Shown here: piece by piece, positions 44,286-52,262 of the stretch
Position numbering within the stretch: position 1 is the first letter of the stretch
Layout of the letters: every line of letters begins with the position of its first letter
NCBI RefSeq assembly: GCF_014651015.1
Contig: NZ_BMWB01000001.1
Location: 344,068 to 408,067 of the forward strand
Direction of reading: 5' to 3'
Length of the DNA stretch: 64,000 nucleotides
Origin: Streptomyces xantholiticus
Lineage (GTDB): Bacteria > Actinomycetota > Actinomycetes > Streptomycetales > Streptomycetaceae
Position numbers and translations under genes: made by a program
Notes under the pieces: generated by a model
Seen by the model: only the letters and a program-made list of their open reading frames with translations
What the model was told of the DNA's origin: nothing
Database searches by the model: none

Positions 44286-45632
44286 ATGAAGCTCACGATT
44301 CTCGGCGGCGGCGGATTCCGGGTGCCTCTCGTGTACGGGGCGCTTCTCCGCGACCAGGCGGACGGCCGGATCACCCGCGTCACCCTGCACGACGTGGACG
44401 CGGGCCGGCTGGACGCGATGTCCCGGGTGCTCAGGGAGCAGGCGGCCGGGCAGCCCGACGCGCCCGAGGTGGTGGCCACCCGCGATCTCGACGAGGCCGT
44501 GCGCGGCGCCGACTTCGTCTTCTCCGCGATCCGCGTCGGCGGCCTCGCAGGCCGGGCGGCGGACGAGCGGATCGCACTCGCCGAGGGCGTCCTCGGTCAG
44601 GAGACCGTCGGCGCGGGCGGCATCGCGTACGGGCTGCGCACCGTGCCGGTGGCCGCGGACATCGCCCGCCGGGTCGCCGCGCTCGCACCCGACGCCTGGG
44701 TCATCAACTTCACCAACCCGGCCGGCCTGGTCACCGAAGCGATGAGCCGGGTCCTCGGTGATCGCGTCATCGGCATCTGCGACTCGCCGGTGGGCCTCGG
44801 CCGCCGCGTGACGAAGGTGCTCGGCGCCGATCCGGCGACCGCGTGGATCGACTACGTGGGTCTCAACCACCTCGGCTGGCTGCGCGGCCTGCGCGTCGGC
44901 GGACGCGACCAACTGCCCCGGCTTCTCGACGACCCCAAGGCGCTGGCCTCCTTCGAGGAGGGCCGGCTCTTCGGGCCCCACTGGCTGCGGTCGCTGGGCG
45001 CCGTACCGAACGAGTATCTGCACTACTACTACTTCAACCGCGAGACGGTCCGCGCCTACCGGGAGGCCGAGCAGACCAGGGGCGCGTTCCTCCTCGCCCA
45101 ACAGGCTGGTTTCTACGAGGAGATGGCGCGGCCCGGCACTCCGCCGCTCGCCACGTGGCACCGTACGCTCGCCGAGCGCGAGGCCACCTACATGGCCGCC
45201 AACCGGGAAGCGGCCGGCGTCGGCGAGCGGGACGAGGACGACCTGGATTCGGGTGGGTACGAGAAGGTGGCGCTGGCCCTGATGCGGGCCGTCGCCCGCG
45301 ACGAACGCACCACGCTCATCCTCAACGTCCGCAACAGGGGCACCCTTTCCGTGCTGGACCCGGACGCCGTGATCGAGGTCCCCTGCTTCGTCGACGCGAA
45401 CGGAGCGCATCCGGTGGCGGTGGATCCGCTGCCGTACCACGCGGTCGGACTCGTCACCGCGGTCAAGGCGGTCGAACGCGAGGTGCTGGCGGTGGCCGAG
45501 AGCGGTTCGCGGGCCGGCGCGGTGAAGGCCTTCGCGCTGCATCCGCTGGTCGACTCGGTGAGCGTCGCCCGCCGTCTCGTCGACGGCTACCGCGCCGAGC
45601 ACCCGGGCCTCGCGTATCTGAGCCGGCCGTAG
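44286..45632 (+). CDS. Glycoside hydrolase family 4 (6-phospho-beta-glucosidase-like)
   Basis: A 448-residue NAD- and Mn-dependent GH4 hydrolase, an unusual redox-elimination mechanism. Nucleotide loop LTILGGGGFRVPLV, FTNPAGLVTEAMSR and the metal site ICDSPVGLGRR (Cys, with His in YVGLNHLGWL) are intact. 6-phospho-beta-glucosidase is the family default, but no PTS or sugar kinase is nearby, so a non-phosphorylated substrate is possible. Translation starts at 44286, four bases after a likely short spacer from the pseudogene; it is the only gene of its transcript. Confidence 0.9.
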   Translation: MKLTILGGGGFRVPLVYGALLRDQADGRITRVTLHDVDAGRLDAMSRVLREQAAGQPDAPEVVATRDLDEAVRGADFVFSAIRVGGLAGRAADERIALAEGVLGQETVGAGGIAYGLRTVPVAADIARRVAALAPDAWVINFTNPAGLVTEAMSRVLGDRVIGICDSPVGLGRRVTKVLGADPATAWIDYVGLNHLGWLRGLRVGGRDQLPRLLDDPKALASFEEGRLFGPHWLRSLGAVPNEYLHYYYFNRETVRAYREAEQTRGAFLLAQQAGFYEEMARPGTPPLATWHRTLAEREATYMAANREAAGVGERDEDDLDSGGYEKVALALMRAVARDERTTLILNVRNRGTLSVLDPDAVIEVPCFVDANGAHPVAVDPLPYHAVGLVTAVKAVEREVLAVAESGSRAGAVKAFALHPLVDSVSVARRLVDGYRAEHPGLAYLSRP

Positions 45633-45731
45633 CACCCGTTCACCCGCGCGGCGCAGCCCACTCCTTACCGACCTGTGACGGCACGGCGCGGAACGGCCGT
45701 CCGCCGCCCTTCCCGCCGTAGCGTCGCAGAC

Positions 45732-46787
45732 ATGCGTGTACTCGTCACAGGTGGCGCGGGCTTCATCGGCTCGCAGATCGTCACGGCACTCACCACGCGC
45801 GGCCATGATCCGGTCGTGCTCGACGCCCTGCTCCCCGCGGCCCATCCCCGCCCTCCGCAACTGCCCGACGCCGAGTGGATCCACGCGGACGTACGGGACC
45901 GGGCGGCCGTGACGGACGCGCTGCGCGGCGTGGACGCCGTCTGCCACCAAGCCGCGATGGTCGGCCTCGGCACCGACTTCTCCGACGCGCCCGACTACGT
46001 CGGCTGCAACGACCTCGGCACGGCCGTGCTGCTCGCGGCGATGGCCCGGGCACGGGTCACGGACCTGGTGCTCGCCGGTTCGATGGTCGTCTACGGCGAG
46101 GGCCGCTACGACTGCGCCCGGCACGGCCGGGTACGGCCCGGGCCGCGTGCCGCGGCGGACCTGGAGGCCGGGCGCTTCGAGCCCCGGTGCCCCTCGTGCG
46201 GCGATGAACTGTCTCCCGGCCTCGTCGACGAGGACGCACCCGTCGACCCGCGCAACGTGTACGCCACGACGAAGCTGGCGCAGGAGCATCTGGCAGCTTC
46301 CTGGGCCCGGTCGACCGGCGGGCGCGCCGTCGCCCTGCGGTACCACAACGTGTACGGGCCGGGGATGCCCCGCGACACCCCCTACGCGGGTGTCGCGTCC
46401 TTCTTCCGCTCCGCGCTGGAACGGGGCGAGGCACCACGGGTCTTCGAGGACGGCGGCCAGCGCAGGGACTTCGTGCACGTACGGGACGTGGCAGAGGCCG
46501 ACGCGATCGCACTGGAAGCGGTCCTGGGCAGGGAGCCGGGGGTGATGACCGCGTACAACACCGGCAGCGGGACACCGCACACCGTCGGCGAGATGGCCGC
46601 CGCACTGGCCACCGCGCACGGAGGACCCGCGCCGGTCGTGACCGGCGAGTTCCGGCTCGGCGACGTACGGCACATCACCGCCGACTCACGACGGCTCCGC
46701 GCAGAACTGGGCTGGAAGGCACGGGTCGGCTTCGCGGAGGGCATGGCCGAGTTCGCGGCGAACGGCCTGCGGGGTGCCGCATGCTGA
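45732..46787 (+). CDS. NAD-dependent epimerase/dehydratase (sugar-nucleotide type)
   Basis: A 351-residue extended SDR. NAD motif RVLVTGGAGFIGSQIV, catalytic pair NVYATTKLAQEHL and Ser in LAGSMVVYGEG are present. An inserted cysteine pair (RCPSCGDEL, about residues 155-163) near the substrate pocket is unlike ordinary UDP-glucose 4-epimerases and may bind zinc. It starts a four-gene overlapped operon (epimerase, GT2, TIGR04282-type transferase, methyltransferase) and overlaps the glycosyltransferase by seven bases, so it probably makes the sugar donor used by it. Confidence 0.86.
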   Translation: MRVLVTGGAGFIGSQIVTALTTRGHDPVVLDALLPAAHPRPPQLPDAEWIHADVRDRAAVTDALRGVDAVCHQAAMVGLGTDFSDAPDYVGCNDLGTAVLLAAMARARVTDLVLAGSMVVYGEGRYDCARHGRVRPGPRAAADLEAGRFEPRCPSCGDELSPGLVDEDAPVDPRNVYATTKLAQEHLAASWARSTGGRAVALRYHNVYGPGMPRDTPYAGVASFFRSALERGEAPRVFEDGGQRRDFVHVRDVAEADAIALEAVLGREPGVMTAYNTGSGTPHTVGEMAAALATAHGGPAPVVTGEFRLGDVRHITADSRRLRAELGWKARVGFAEGMAEFAANGLRGAAC

Positions 46788-47467
46788 GCGCGGACGTCGT
46801 CCTGCCCTGTCTGGACGAGGCGCAGGCACTGCCGTGGGTGCTGTCACGCGTTCCGGCCGGCTGGCGGGCGATCGTCGTCGACAACGGCTCGACCGACGGC
46901 TCGGCCGAGATCGCCCGCGCGCTCGGCGCGCATGTCGTGAGCGAACCACGGCGGGGCTTCCGGGCGGCGTGCCACGCAGGGCTGAGCGCGGCGGAAGCGG
47001 AGTACGTCTGCTTCTGCGACTGCGACGCGTCGCTGGATCCCGGGCTGCTGACCGGATTCGTACGCGAAATCGCGTCCGCGGGCAGCGACTTGGTGCTGGG
47101 GCGCCGACGACCGCAGACACGGGGCGTGTGGCCCGCGCACGCACGGGCCGGCAACGCGGCGCTCTCCCTCATGCTCCGCCGCCGCACCGGGCTGCGGCTG
47201 CACGACATCGGCCCGCTGCGTGCGGCGCGCCGCACCGACCTGCTGGCGCTCGGCCTGACCGACCGCCGCAGCGGCTACCCGCTCCAGATGGTGGTCCGTG
47301 CCTGCGACGCGGGCATGCGGGTGCGGGAGGTCGACGTCCCGTACCTGCCGCGATCAGGGAAGTCGAAAGTCACCGGTACATGGCGGGGCACCTGGCAGGC
47401 CGTACGGGACATGAGCGCGGTGCTCGCGGAACAGCCGCGTTCCCCGGTGGGTGGGGATGCCCGATGA
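46781..47467 (+). CDS. Glycosyltransferase family 2 (TIGR04283-like)
   Basis: A 228-residue GT-A glycosyltransferase, ADVVLPCLDEAQALPWVL with VVDNGSTDGSAEIA and CDCDASLDPGLL (metal site). It resembles the glycosyltransferase B of rSAM/selenodomain-associated loci (TIGR04283). No transmembrane segment is apparent. Overlaps both neighbours, ATGA with the next gene. The acceptor is not known. Confidence 0.85.
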   Translation: MLSADVVLPCLDEAQALPWVLSRVPAGWRAIVVDNGSTDGSAEIARALGAHVVSEPRRGFRAACHAGLSAAEAEYVCFCDCDASLDPGLLTGFVREIASAGSDLVLGRRRPQTRGVWPAHARAGNAALSLMLRRRTGLRLHDIGPLRAARRTDLLALGLTDRRSGYPLQMVVRACDAGMRVREVDVPYLPRSGKSKVTGTWRGTWQAVRDMSAVLAEQPRSPVGGDAR

Positions 47468-48090
47468 ACGGAACGCTGCTGGTGATCGCCAAGGCGCCGG
47501 TGCCGGGCCGGGTGAAGACCCGTCTCACACCCGTCCACACGCCCGAGGAGGCCGCGGCCCTGGCCGAGGCCGCGCTGCGGGACACCCTCGACGCGGTGCT
47601 CGCCACGCCGGCGAGGCGCCGGGTCCTCGTCCTCGACGGCGAGCCCGGGGCATGGCTGCCTCCCGGCATCGACGTCGTGCCGCAGTGCGGGGGCGGACTG
47701 GACGAACGGCTCGCGGACGCGTTCGGACGGTGCGACGGCCCTGCGCTGCTCATCGGCATGGACACACCTCAGGTCTCCCCTGAACTCCTGTCCGCCGGGC
47801 TCGACCTGGTTCCTGGGGAGGCCGCGCTCGGTCCGGCGGACGACGGCGGGTTCTGGGCGCTCGGCCTGGCGGAACCGGACGGACGGCTGGTGCGCGGTGT
47901 GCCCATGTCGTCCCCCGACACGGGCGCCGCACAGCGGCAGCGGCTGGTCCGGGCGGGACTCGGGGTGCGGGAGCTGCCGCGGCTGAGGGACGTGGACACG
48001 CCGGACGACGCCCGGCGGGTGGCCGCCGGTGCGCCGGGCACGCGGTTCGCCGCGGCACTGGCCGCCATGGCCGGGGCCGGGGCACGTTGA
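47464..48090 (+). CDS. TIGR04282 family transferase (rSAM/selenodomain-associated, DUF2064)
   Basis: A 208-residue MobA/CofC-like nucleotidyl/glycosyltransferase-fold protein of TIGR04282 (glycosyltransferase A). Characteristic elements are LLVIAKAPVPGRVKTRLTP, LIGMDTPQVSPELL, ALGPADDGGFWALGL and RELPRLRDVDTPDDAR. In other bacteria it is linked to arsenosugar-like or unknown glycoconjugate pathways together with a TIGR04283 partner, exactly the gene next door. Start ATG at 47464 overlaps the previous stop. The next gene overlaps by TTGA. Strong family call, unknown product. Confidence 0.87.
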   Translation: MNGTLLVIAKAPVPGRVKTRLTPVHTPEEAAALAEAALRDTLDAVLATPARRRVLVLDGEPGAWLPPGIDVVPQCGGGLDERLADAFGRCDGPALLIGMDTPQVSPELLSAGLDLVPGEAALGPADDGGFWALGLAEPDGRLVRGVPMSSPDTGAAQRQRLVRAGLGVRELPRLRDVDTPDDARRVAAGAPGTRFAAALAAMAGAGAR

Positions 48091-48737
48091 CCGCGCCGCC
48101 GGCCTGGCAGGCCGACCCGTACACCGACGCGCTGCGCACCGGCCGCGGTCCGCTCTACCTGCGGCGGCCCGACGGGTGGCTGCTGCCGCTGGACGTCGAA
48201 CGCTGGTGCGCCGAACCGGACGCCGCCGACCGCACGGTCCTCGCGCGCAGCCGCGGCACCGTCCTCGACATCGGCTGCGGGCCCGGCCGCCTCGTCGCCG
48301 CGCTCGCCGCGCGCGGACGGACCGCGCTCGGTATCGACGTCAGCCCCGAGGCCGTGGCCCGAACGAGAGGCATCGGCGGCAGCGCGCTGCGCCGGTCGGT
48401 CTTCGACCCCCTGCCGGGCGAGGGCTCCTGGAGCACGGCGCTGCTGATCGACGGCAACATCGGCATCGGCGGGGATCCGCGGGCGCTGCTGTCGCGTGTG
48501 GCCCAAGTCGTCGCACCCGGTGGCCTGTTGATCGCGGAGACCGCGCCGCTGGACGTCGACGAGCGCGTCCGTGTCCGAGTCTTCGACGGCGTCGCGGCCC
48601 AGGGCACGGCGTTCCCCTGGGCCCGCGTGGGCGCGGGGGCACTGCTGCGGTACGGGACGGGCGCGGGGTGGTCGCTGCGGGGCACGTGGACGGTGGGGAC
48701 ACGGCGGTTCGTGGCGCTGGGGCGCGGGGCGCGGTAG
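48087..48737 (+). CDS. SAM-dependent methyltransferase
   Basis: A 216-residue class I methyltransferase. SAM-binding motif I reads TVLDIGCGPGRLVAALA and the acidic motif follows in GIDVSPEAV; motif ALLIDGNIGIGGDP marks the end of the core. TTG start at 48087, coupled to the upstream stop, is the only fitting start. It closes the operon; methylation of the sugar moiety or its aglycone is inferred. Followed by an intergenic repeat. Confidence 0.85.
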   Translation: MTAPPAWQADPYTDALRTGRGPLYLRRPDGWLLPLDVERWCAEPDAADRTVLARSRGTVLDIGCGPGRLVAALAARGRTALGIDVSPEAVARTRGIGGSALRRSVFDPLPGEGSWSTALLIDGNIGIGGDPRALLSRVAQVVAPGGLLIAETAPLDVDERVRVRVFDGVAAQGTAFPWARVGAGALLRYGTGAGWSLRGTWTVGTRRFVALGRGAR

Positions 48738-48941
48738 GACGCGGGGCCGCTGCGCGTTCCCCCCGCCCCTTCCCGAACCGGCTCCGGCCCGGACCCGGTA
48801 CCGCGCTTCGCGCGGTGTTTCGGGGGCTCCTCCCCCTACGCCTGGCGGCGTGGGCAGGCCCCCACCGGAGCCCCGGGCCTCAAACGTCGGCGGGGCTGCG
48901 TGTGCAGCCCGGCCGGTGCAAGACGTTCACGTCGGCGGGCG
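48738..48941. repeat. GC-rich intergenic repeat block
   Basis: 204 bases with blocks CCCGGACCCGGTACCGCGC, GGGGGCTCC, CCCTACGCCTGGCGGCG and GGGCCTCAAACG that match, in similar order, the repeat region at 15741-16206. Dispersed intergenic repeat of the genome; likely also acts as the 3' end of the methyltransferase transcript. Confidence 0.65.
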
Positions 48942-49799
48942 TCACGCCGTCGAGACCGCGCGCAGCGCGCCCGGTCGCCTCCCCGCCAGCGCATCGAGCG
49001 CCGCGGACGCCGCCGCGTCCGCGGGCAGGTGGACCAGGAGGCGCTGGTCGTCGTCGGCCGGGAGGTCCAGCGTCTCGTAGGCGAGCCGCAGCTCACCCGC
49101 CTGCGGGTGGGTCATCCGCAGGACGCCGCTCGGCCGCGGCAGCCCCGGCAGCCTCTCCACCCGGTCGGTGAAGACCGTGCCGGCCGTGACGGTCAGTTCG
49201 TCCGCCAGGGCCGCGATGTGCGGGTCCGCGCGGAACGGGCCGTGTTTGAGGAAGGCGACCTGCTCGTCGGCGACACGCTCCCAGTCGGGGTACGCGGCAC
49301 GCGCCCGGTCGTCGGCGAGCACGAAGCGGGCGAGGTTCGGCGGGGTGTCGTCGAGCAGGCCGAGGGGGCCGGTCAGCCGCTCGTACCCCCTTGTCCAGGC
49401 CAGCAGTTCAGCGACGCGGTTGACCAGCACCGCCGGCGCGGGCTCCAGCCGGTCGAGCAGGGCCCGCACGGTGGGGCGGACGTCACGCAAGGGGGCCGCC
49501 GCACCCATGCAGCTGAAGCCGCCGTCGGCGGCCTTCGTCAGCCGGTGCAGATGGATGCGCTCGCCCGGCGGCAGCCGCAGTGCGTCCGCCAGCGCGGAGA
49601 GCACGGACGGCGACGGCCGCCGGTCCCGGCCCTGTTCGAGGCGGGTCACGTACTCGACGCTGACGCCGGCCAGGGTCGCGAGTTCGGACCGGCGCAGGCC
49701 TGGCGTACGGCGGCGATAGCCGACGGGCAGGCCGACATCGGCCGGCGAGACGGCCTCGCGGCGCGTGCGCAGGAACAGGCCCAGCTCGTTGTCGCTCAC
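48942..49799 (-). CDS. XRE family regulator with MmyB-like ligand domain
   Basis: A 285-residue regulator. N-terminal HTH (RRSELATLAGVSVEYVTRLEQGRDRRPSPSVLSALADALRL) is followed by a C-terminal MmyB-like domain (about 100-280; VRALLDRLEPAPAVLVNRVAELLAWTRGYE, NLARFVLADDRARAAYPDW, LRLAYETLDLPADDDQRLLVHLP). MmyB domains bind fatty-acid-like ligands. It is divergent from the flavin reductase gene at 49951, its probable target. Start ATG at 49799. Confidence 0.9.
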   Translation of the reverse strand: MSDNELGLFLRTRREAVSPADVGLPVGYRRRTPGLRRSELATLAGVSVEYVTRLEQGRDRRPSPSVLSALADALRLPPGERIHLHRLTKAADGGFSCMGAAAPLRDVRPTVRALLDRLEPAPAVLVNRVAELLAWTRGYERLTGPLGLLDDTPPNLARFVLADDRARAAYPDWERVADEQVAFLKHGPFRADPHIAALADELTVTAGTVFTDRVERLPGLPRPSGVLRMTHPQAGELRLAYETLDLPADDDQRLLVHLPADAAASAALDALAGRRPGALRAVSTA

Positions 49800-49950
49800 C
49801 GTTCGAACCTAACAGCCTGGCGTACCCGGATCGTGGCCCTGCCACTACCAGTCTCGGCCCGGCCTTCCTGGCCGCGTGCCGCGGCGGCAGGTTGGAGGCC
49901 GAGCGGCCCCGGTCCGGGGCGGCTCCTGTTCATCGACGAGGAGTACGCAC

Positions 49951-50553
49951 ATGTCCGAGAAGAACCTCCGCCTGGCAGTGATCGTCGGCAGCGTCAGGCA
50001 GGGCCGTTTCGGCCCGGTGGTCGCCCGGTGGTTCACCGAACAGGCGCAGTTGCACGGTCGGTTCACGGTGGATCTGATCGATCTGGCGGACACGCCGCTG
50101 CCGCTGGACCTGCCTCCCCTGCCTCCGGCGCTGCAGCCGGAGATGGACCGGCCCGCGGAGATGGCCGGCCTGACCCGCAATATCGCCGACGCCGACGCGA
50201 TCGTGGTGGTGACGCCGGACTACAACCGCAGCTTCCCGGCGTCCTTGAAGGCCGCCATCGACTGGCACTACACGGAGTGGCAGGCCAAGCCGATCGGTTT
50301 CGTCGGGTACAGCGGCGGCAGCGGCGGTCTGCTGGCGATCGAGCAGCTGCGTCAGGTCTTCGGCGAGCTGCACGCCCACACGGTGCGCGATGTGGTCTCG
50401 TTCCCCCGCTACTACGAGCTGTTCGGCCCCGACGGCACACTCATCGACCCCGAGGGTCCGAACGGCGCGGCGAAGGCGATGCTCGACCAGCTGCTGTGGT
50501 GGGGCTCCGTGCTGCGTGACGCCCGTCGCGACCGCCCGTACGCGGCCGCCTGA
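49951..50553 (+). CDS. NADPH-dependent FMN reductase family protein
   Basis: A 200-residue flavodoxin-fold FMN reductase: LAVIVGSVRQGRFGPVVARWF carries the phosphate-binding loop, and VVVTPDYNRSFPASLKAAIDW is the family signature around the flavin. Reduces FMN, quinones or azo compounds with NADPH. GAGGAG before the ATG at 49951. Divergently transcribed from the MmyB-type regulator with 151 bases between, a common pairing. Stand-alone otherwise. Confidence 0.92.
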   Translation: MSEKNLRLAVIVGSVRQGRFGPVVARWFTEQAQLHGRFTVDLIDLADTPLPLDLPPLPPALQPEMDRPAEMAGLTRNIADADAIVVVTPDYNRSFPASLKAAIDWHYTEWQAKPIGFVGYSGGSGGLLAIEQLRQVFGELHAHTVRDVVSFPRYYELFGPDGTLIDPEGPNGAAKAMLDQLLWWGSVLRDARRDRPYAAA

Positions 50554-50580
50554 CGCCGCCCGCCCGCCGTACGCGGCCGC

Positions 50581-50991
50581 CTAGCGCCGCCCGCCCGCCC
50601 GGTTGCGCCGTGCCCACCTCACGCTCAGCCATCGGCCCGTCAGGACGGCGCCGGTCACGGCGGCCACCGCGGCCAGCGACAGCAGCCAGTTGCGCGGGTA
50701 GTCCAGCGGCAGCACGGAGGGGTTCCTCGGCGTGCCCGGGGCGAGCAGCACCGGCAGGGCGATCACGGTCAGGCACCCGGCGCCGACGAAGGCGCCGCGC
50801 AGCAGGCCGCGGGCTGGGAGGAGGGCCAGCAGCAGGCCGATGACGAGCACCAGCGGGGCGATGAGGAGGTCATGGAGGACGACGGCGCCCGCGAGCCACA
50901 GGGCGACGTCCCGGAACTGCCCGCCGGTGACGAGGAGGGACAGGCCGACGGTCATCAGGGCGATACCCGCCGCGCCCAGCAGGAGCCGCAT
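50581..50991 (-). CDS. Small membrane protein
   Basis: A 136-residue protein with four predicted helices (about 5-22, 28-45, 47-65 and 92-110) and a basic tail (WARRNRAGGRR). No family is recognised. Its ATG overlaps the stop of the molybdopterin oxidoreductase gene (TGATG), so it is translated with it and may be a subunit or assembly partner. Stop at 50581 faces the end of the flavin reductase gene. Confidence 0.75.
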   Translation of the reverse strand: MRLLLGAAGIALMTVGLSLLVTGGQFRDVALWLAGAVVLHDLLIAPLVLVIGLLLALLPARGLLRGAFVGAGCLTVIALPVLLAPGTPRNPSVLPLDYPRNWLLSLAAVAAVTGAVLTGRWLSVRWARRNRAGGRR

Positions 50992-52157
50992 CACAGCACC
51001 GCCTCGATCCTGCTGACCCACTTCGTCTGCCATACGCCCGGTCGGTTGGGGGCGATGATCCGGGCGGGGTAGCCGTGGTCGAGGGAGAGCACCTCTCCGT
51101 TGAGGCGCAGCGCGAGGAGGGTGAGCGGGTCGTCGGTGTAGCCACCGCCCATCTCCATCACCCGGTAGGCGCCGCGCCGCTCCAGCGAGACGGCCCGCAG
51201 CGCCGTCCCGGGCGGCGCCCCGGCCCGTTCGAGCAGGTCCTGGACGCGTACGCCCGTCCATCGTGCGGACTTGCTCCAGCCTTCGACGCAGGCGATGGGC
51301 AGGGTCACGGTGTGCTGCGGCAGGGCGGCGAGCTGGTCGAGGGTGAGGGTGTAGGAGCGGGGTCCGGTCACGGTGAGCCGCCAGTCGGCGACGTTCGCCG
51401 GGCCGACCCGGGCGGCTGCGGCGGTGCGGTTGACGGGCAGACCCTGCGGGCCGTGGTCGGGGTGGCGGGGCGCAAGCAGATCGAACCGCCGGAGCGGTGT
51501 GAGCGACTGGCCGACGGTCGTCAGGGTCACCGCCCCGACGGCCGCGGCCACACCGGCGAGCAGGGAACGCCGGTCGGGCCCGTCCTCGGCGGGGAGCTCG
51601 AGCGTCCCCGGCGAGCGCCGGCTCCAGTGCGACGTGATCTTCGGGTACTTGACGGCGATGTGCAGCACGAGCGCGCCCAGCAGCAGCCAGGCCACAGCGA
51701 AGTGCACGGGCACGAAGGAGAACGGCCACGGGTACCACTGGACGGTGTTCAGCAGACCCGTACCGAGCTGGAAGACGGACGCCGCGACGAGCACGGCCAC
51801 CGAGAGCCGTTCGAGGCCGTGCCGCACCGATCGGAGGGCCGGCCACACGAACAGCCTGGGATAGACGGTCCACAGCTTGGCCATCAGCAGCGGGATCGCC
51901 GCGATGCCGGCGGCGACGTGGAGCCCCTGGGTGATCCGGTAGCCCCAGGCGGGGCGGCTGGGCAGCGCCCCGGCGAGCCAGTCCGGCGGCCGCTGCAGAT
52001 AGTGGCTGATCAGTCCGGTCATGAAGCACACGGCGATCGCCGCGCCGAGCCACCGGCCGACTGCGGTGGCGGTGCGGGCGTCGTGCAGCCTGCCGGCGAA
52101 CCTGGGCGGCCGGACGGTGATCGGCGGTCCGATCCTCCTGATTCTCATGTCTTCCAT
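50991..52157 (-). CDS. b561-like membrane domain fused to molybdopterin oxidoreductase (sulfite oxidase/MsrP fold)
   Basis: A 388-residue membrane protein with two parts. Residues 35-170 form four helices with His52, His80, His152 and His166 on helices, the pattern of a cytochrome-b561-like diheme domain. A fifth helix (about 198-218) leads to the extracytoplasmic molybdopterin domain (about 230-388), where Cys290 (LPIACVEGWS) is the likely Mo ligand. The domain resembles sulfite oxidase/MsrP-type catalytic subunits. Such a fusion could pass electrons from quinol to an external substrate. Starts at 52157; an in-frame ATG at 52148 is also possible. Divergent from a GT87-type gene. Confidence 0.85.
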   Translation of the reverse strand: MEDMRIRRIGPPITVRPPRFAGRLHDARTATAVGRWLGAAIAVCFMTGLISHYLQRPPDWLAGALPSRPAWGYRITQGLHVAAGIAAIPLLMAKLWTVYPRLFVWPALRSVRHGLERLSVAVLVAASVFQLGTGLLNTVQWYPWPFSFVPVHFAVAWLLLGALVLHIAVKYPKITSHWSRRSPGTLELPAEDGPDRRSLLAGVAAAVGAVTLTTVGQSLTPLRRFDLLAPRHPDHGPQGLPVNRTAAAARVGPANVADWRLTVTGPRSYTLTLDQLAALPQHTVTLPIACVEGWSKSARWTGVRVQDLLERAGAPPGTALRAVSLERRGAYRVMEMGGGYTDDPLTLLALRLNGEVLSLDHGYPARIIAPNRPGVWQTKWVSRIEAVL

Positions 52158-52262
52158 GAGAACGCCGAGAGCTGCCCGGCCAAGGGTCCGACTCCTTACG
52201 GAAGGCTGACGTCAGGGGGCGTCTACGCCGTTCGGGCGGCTGTGGCTGCCAGGGTGGGCCAC

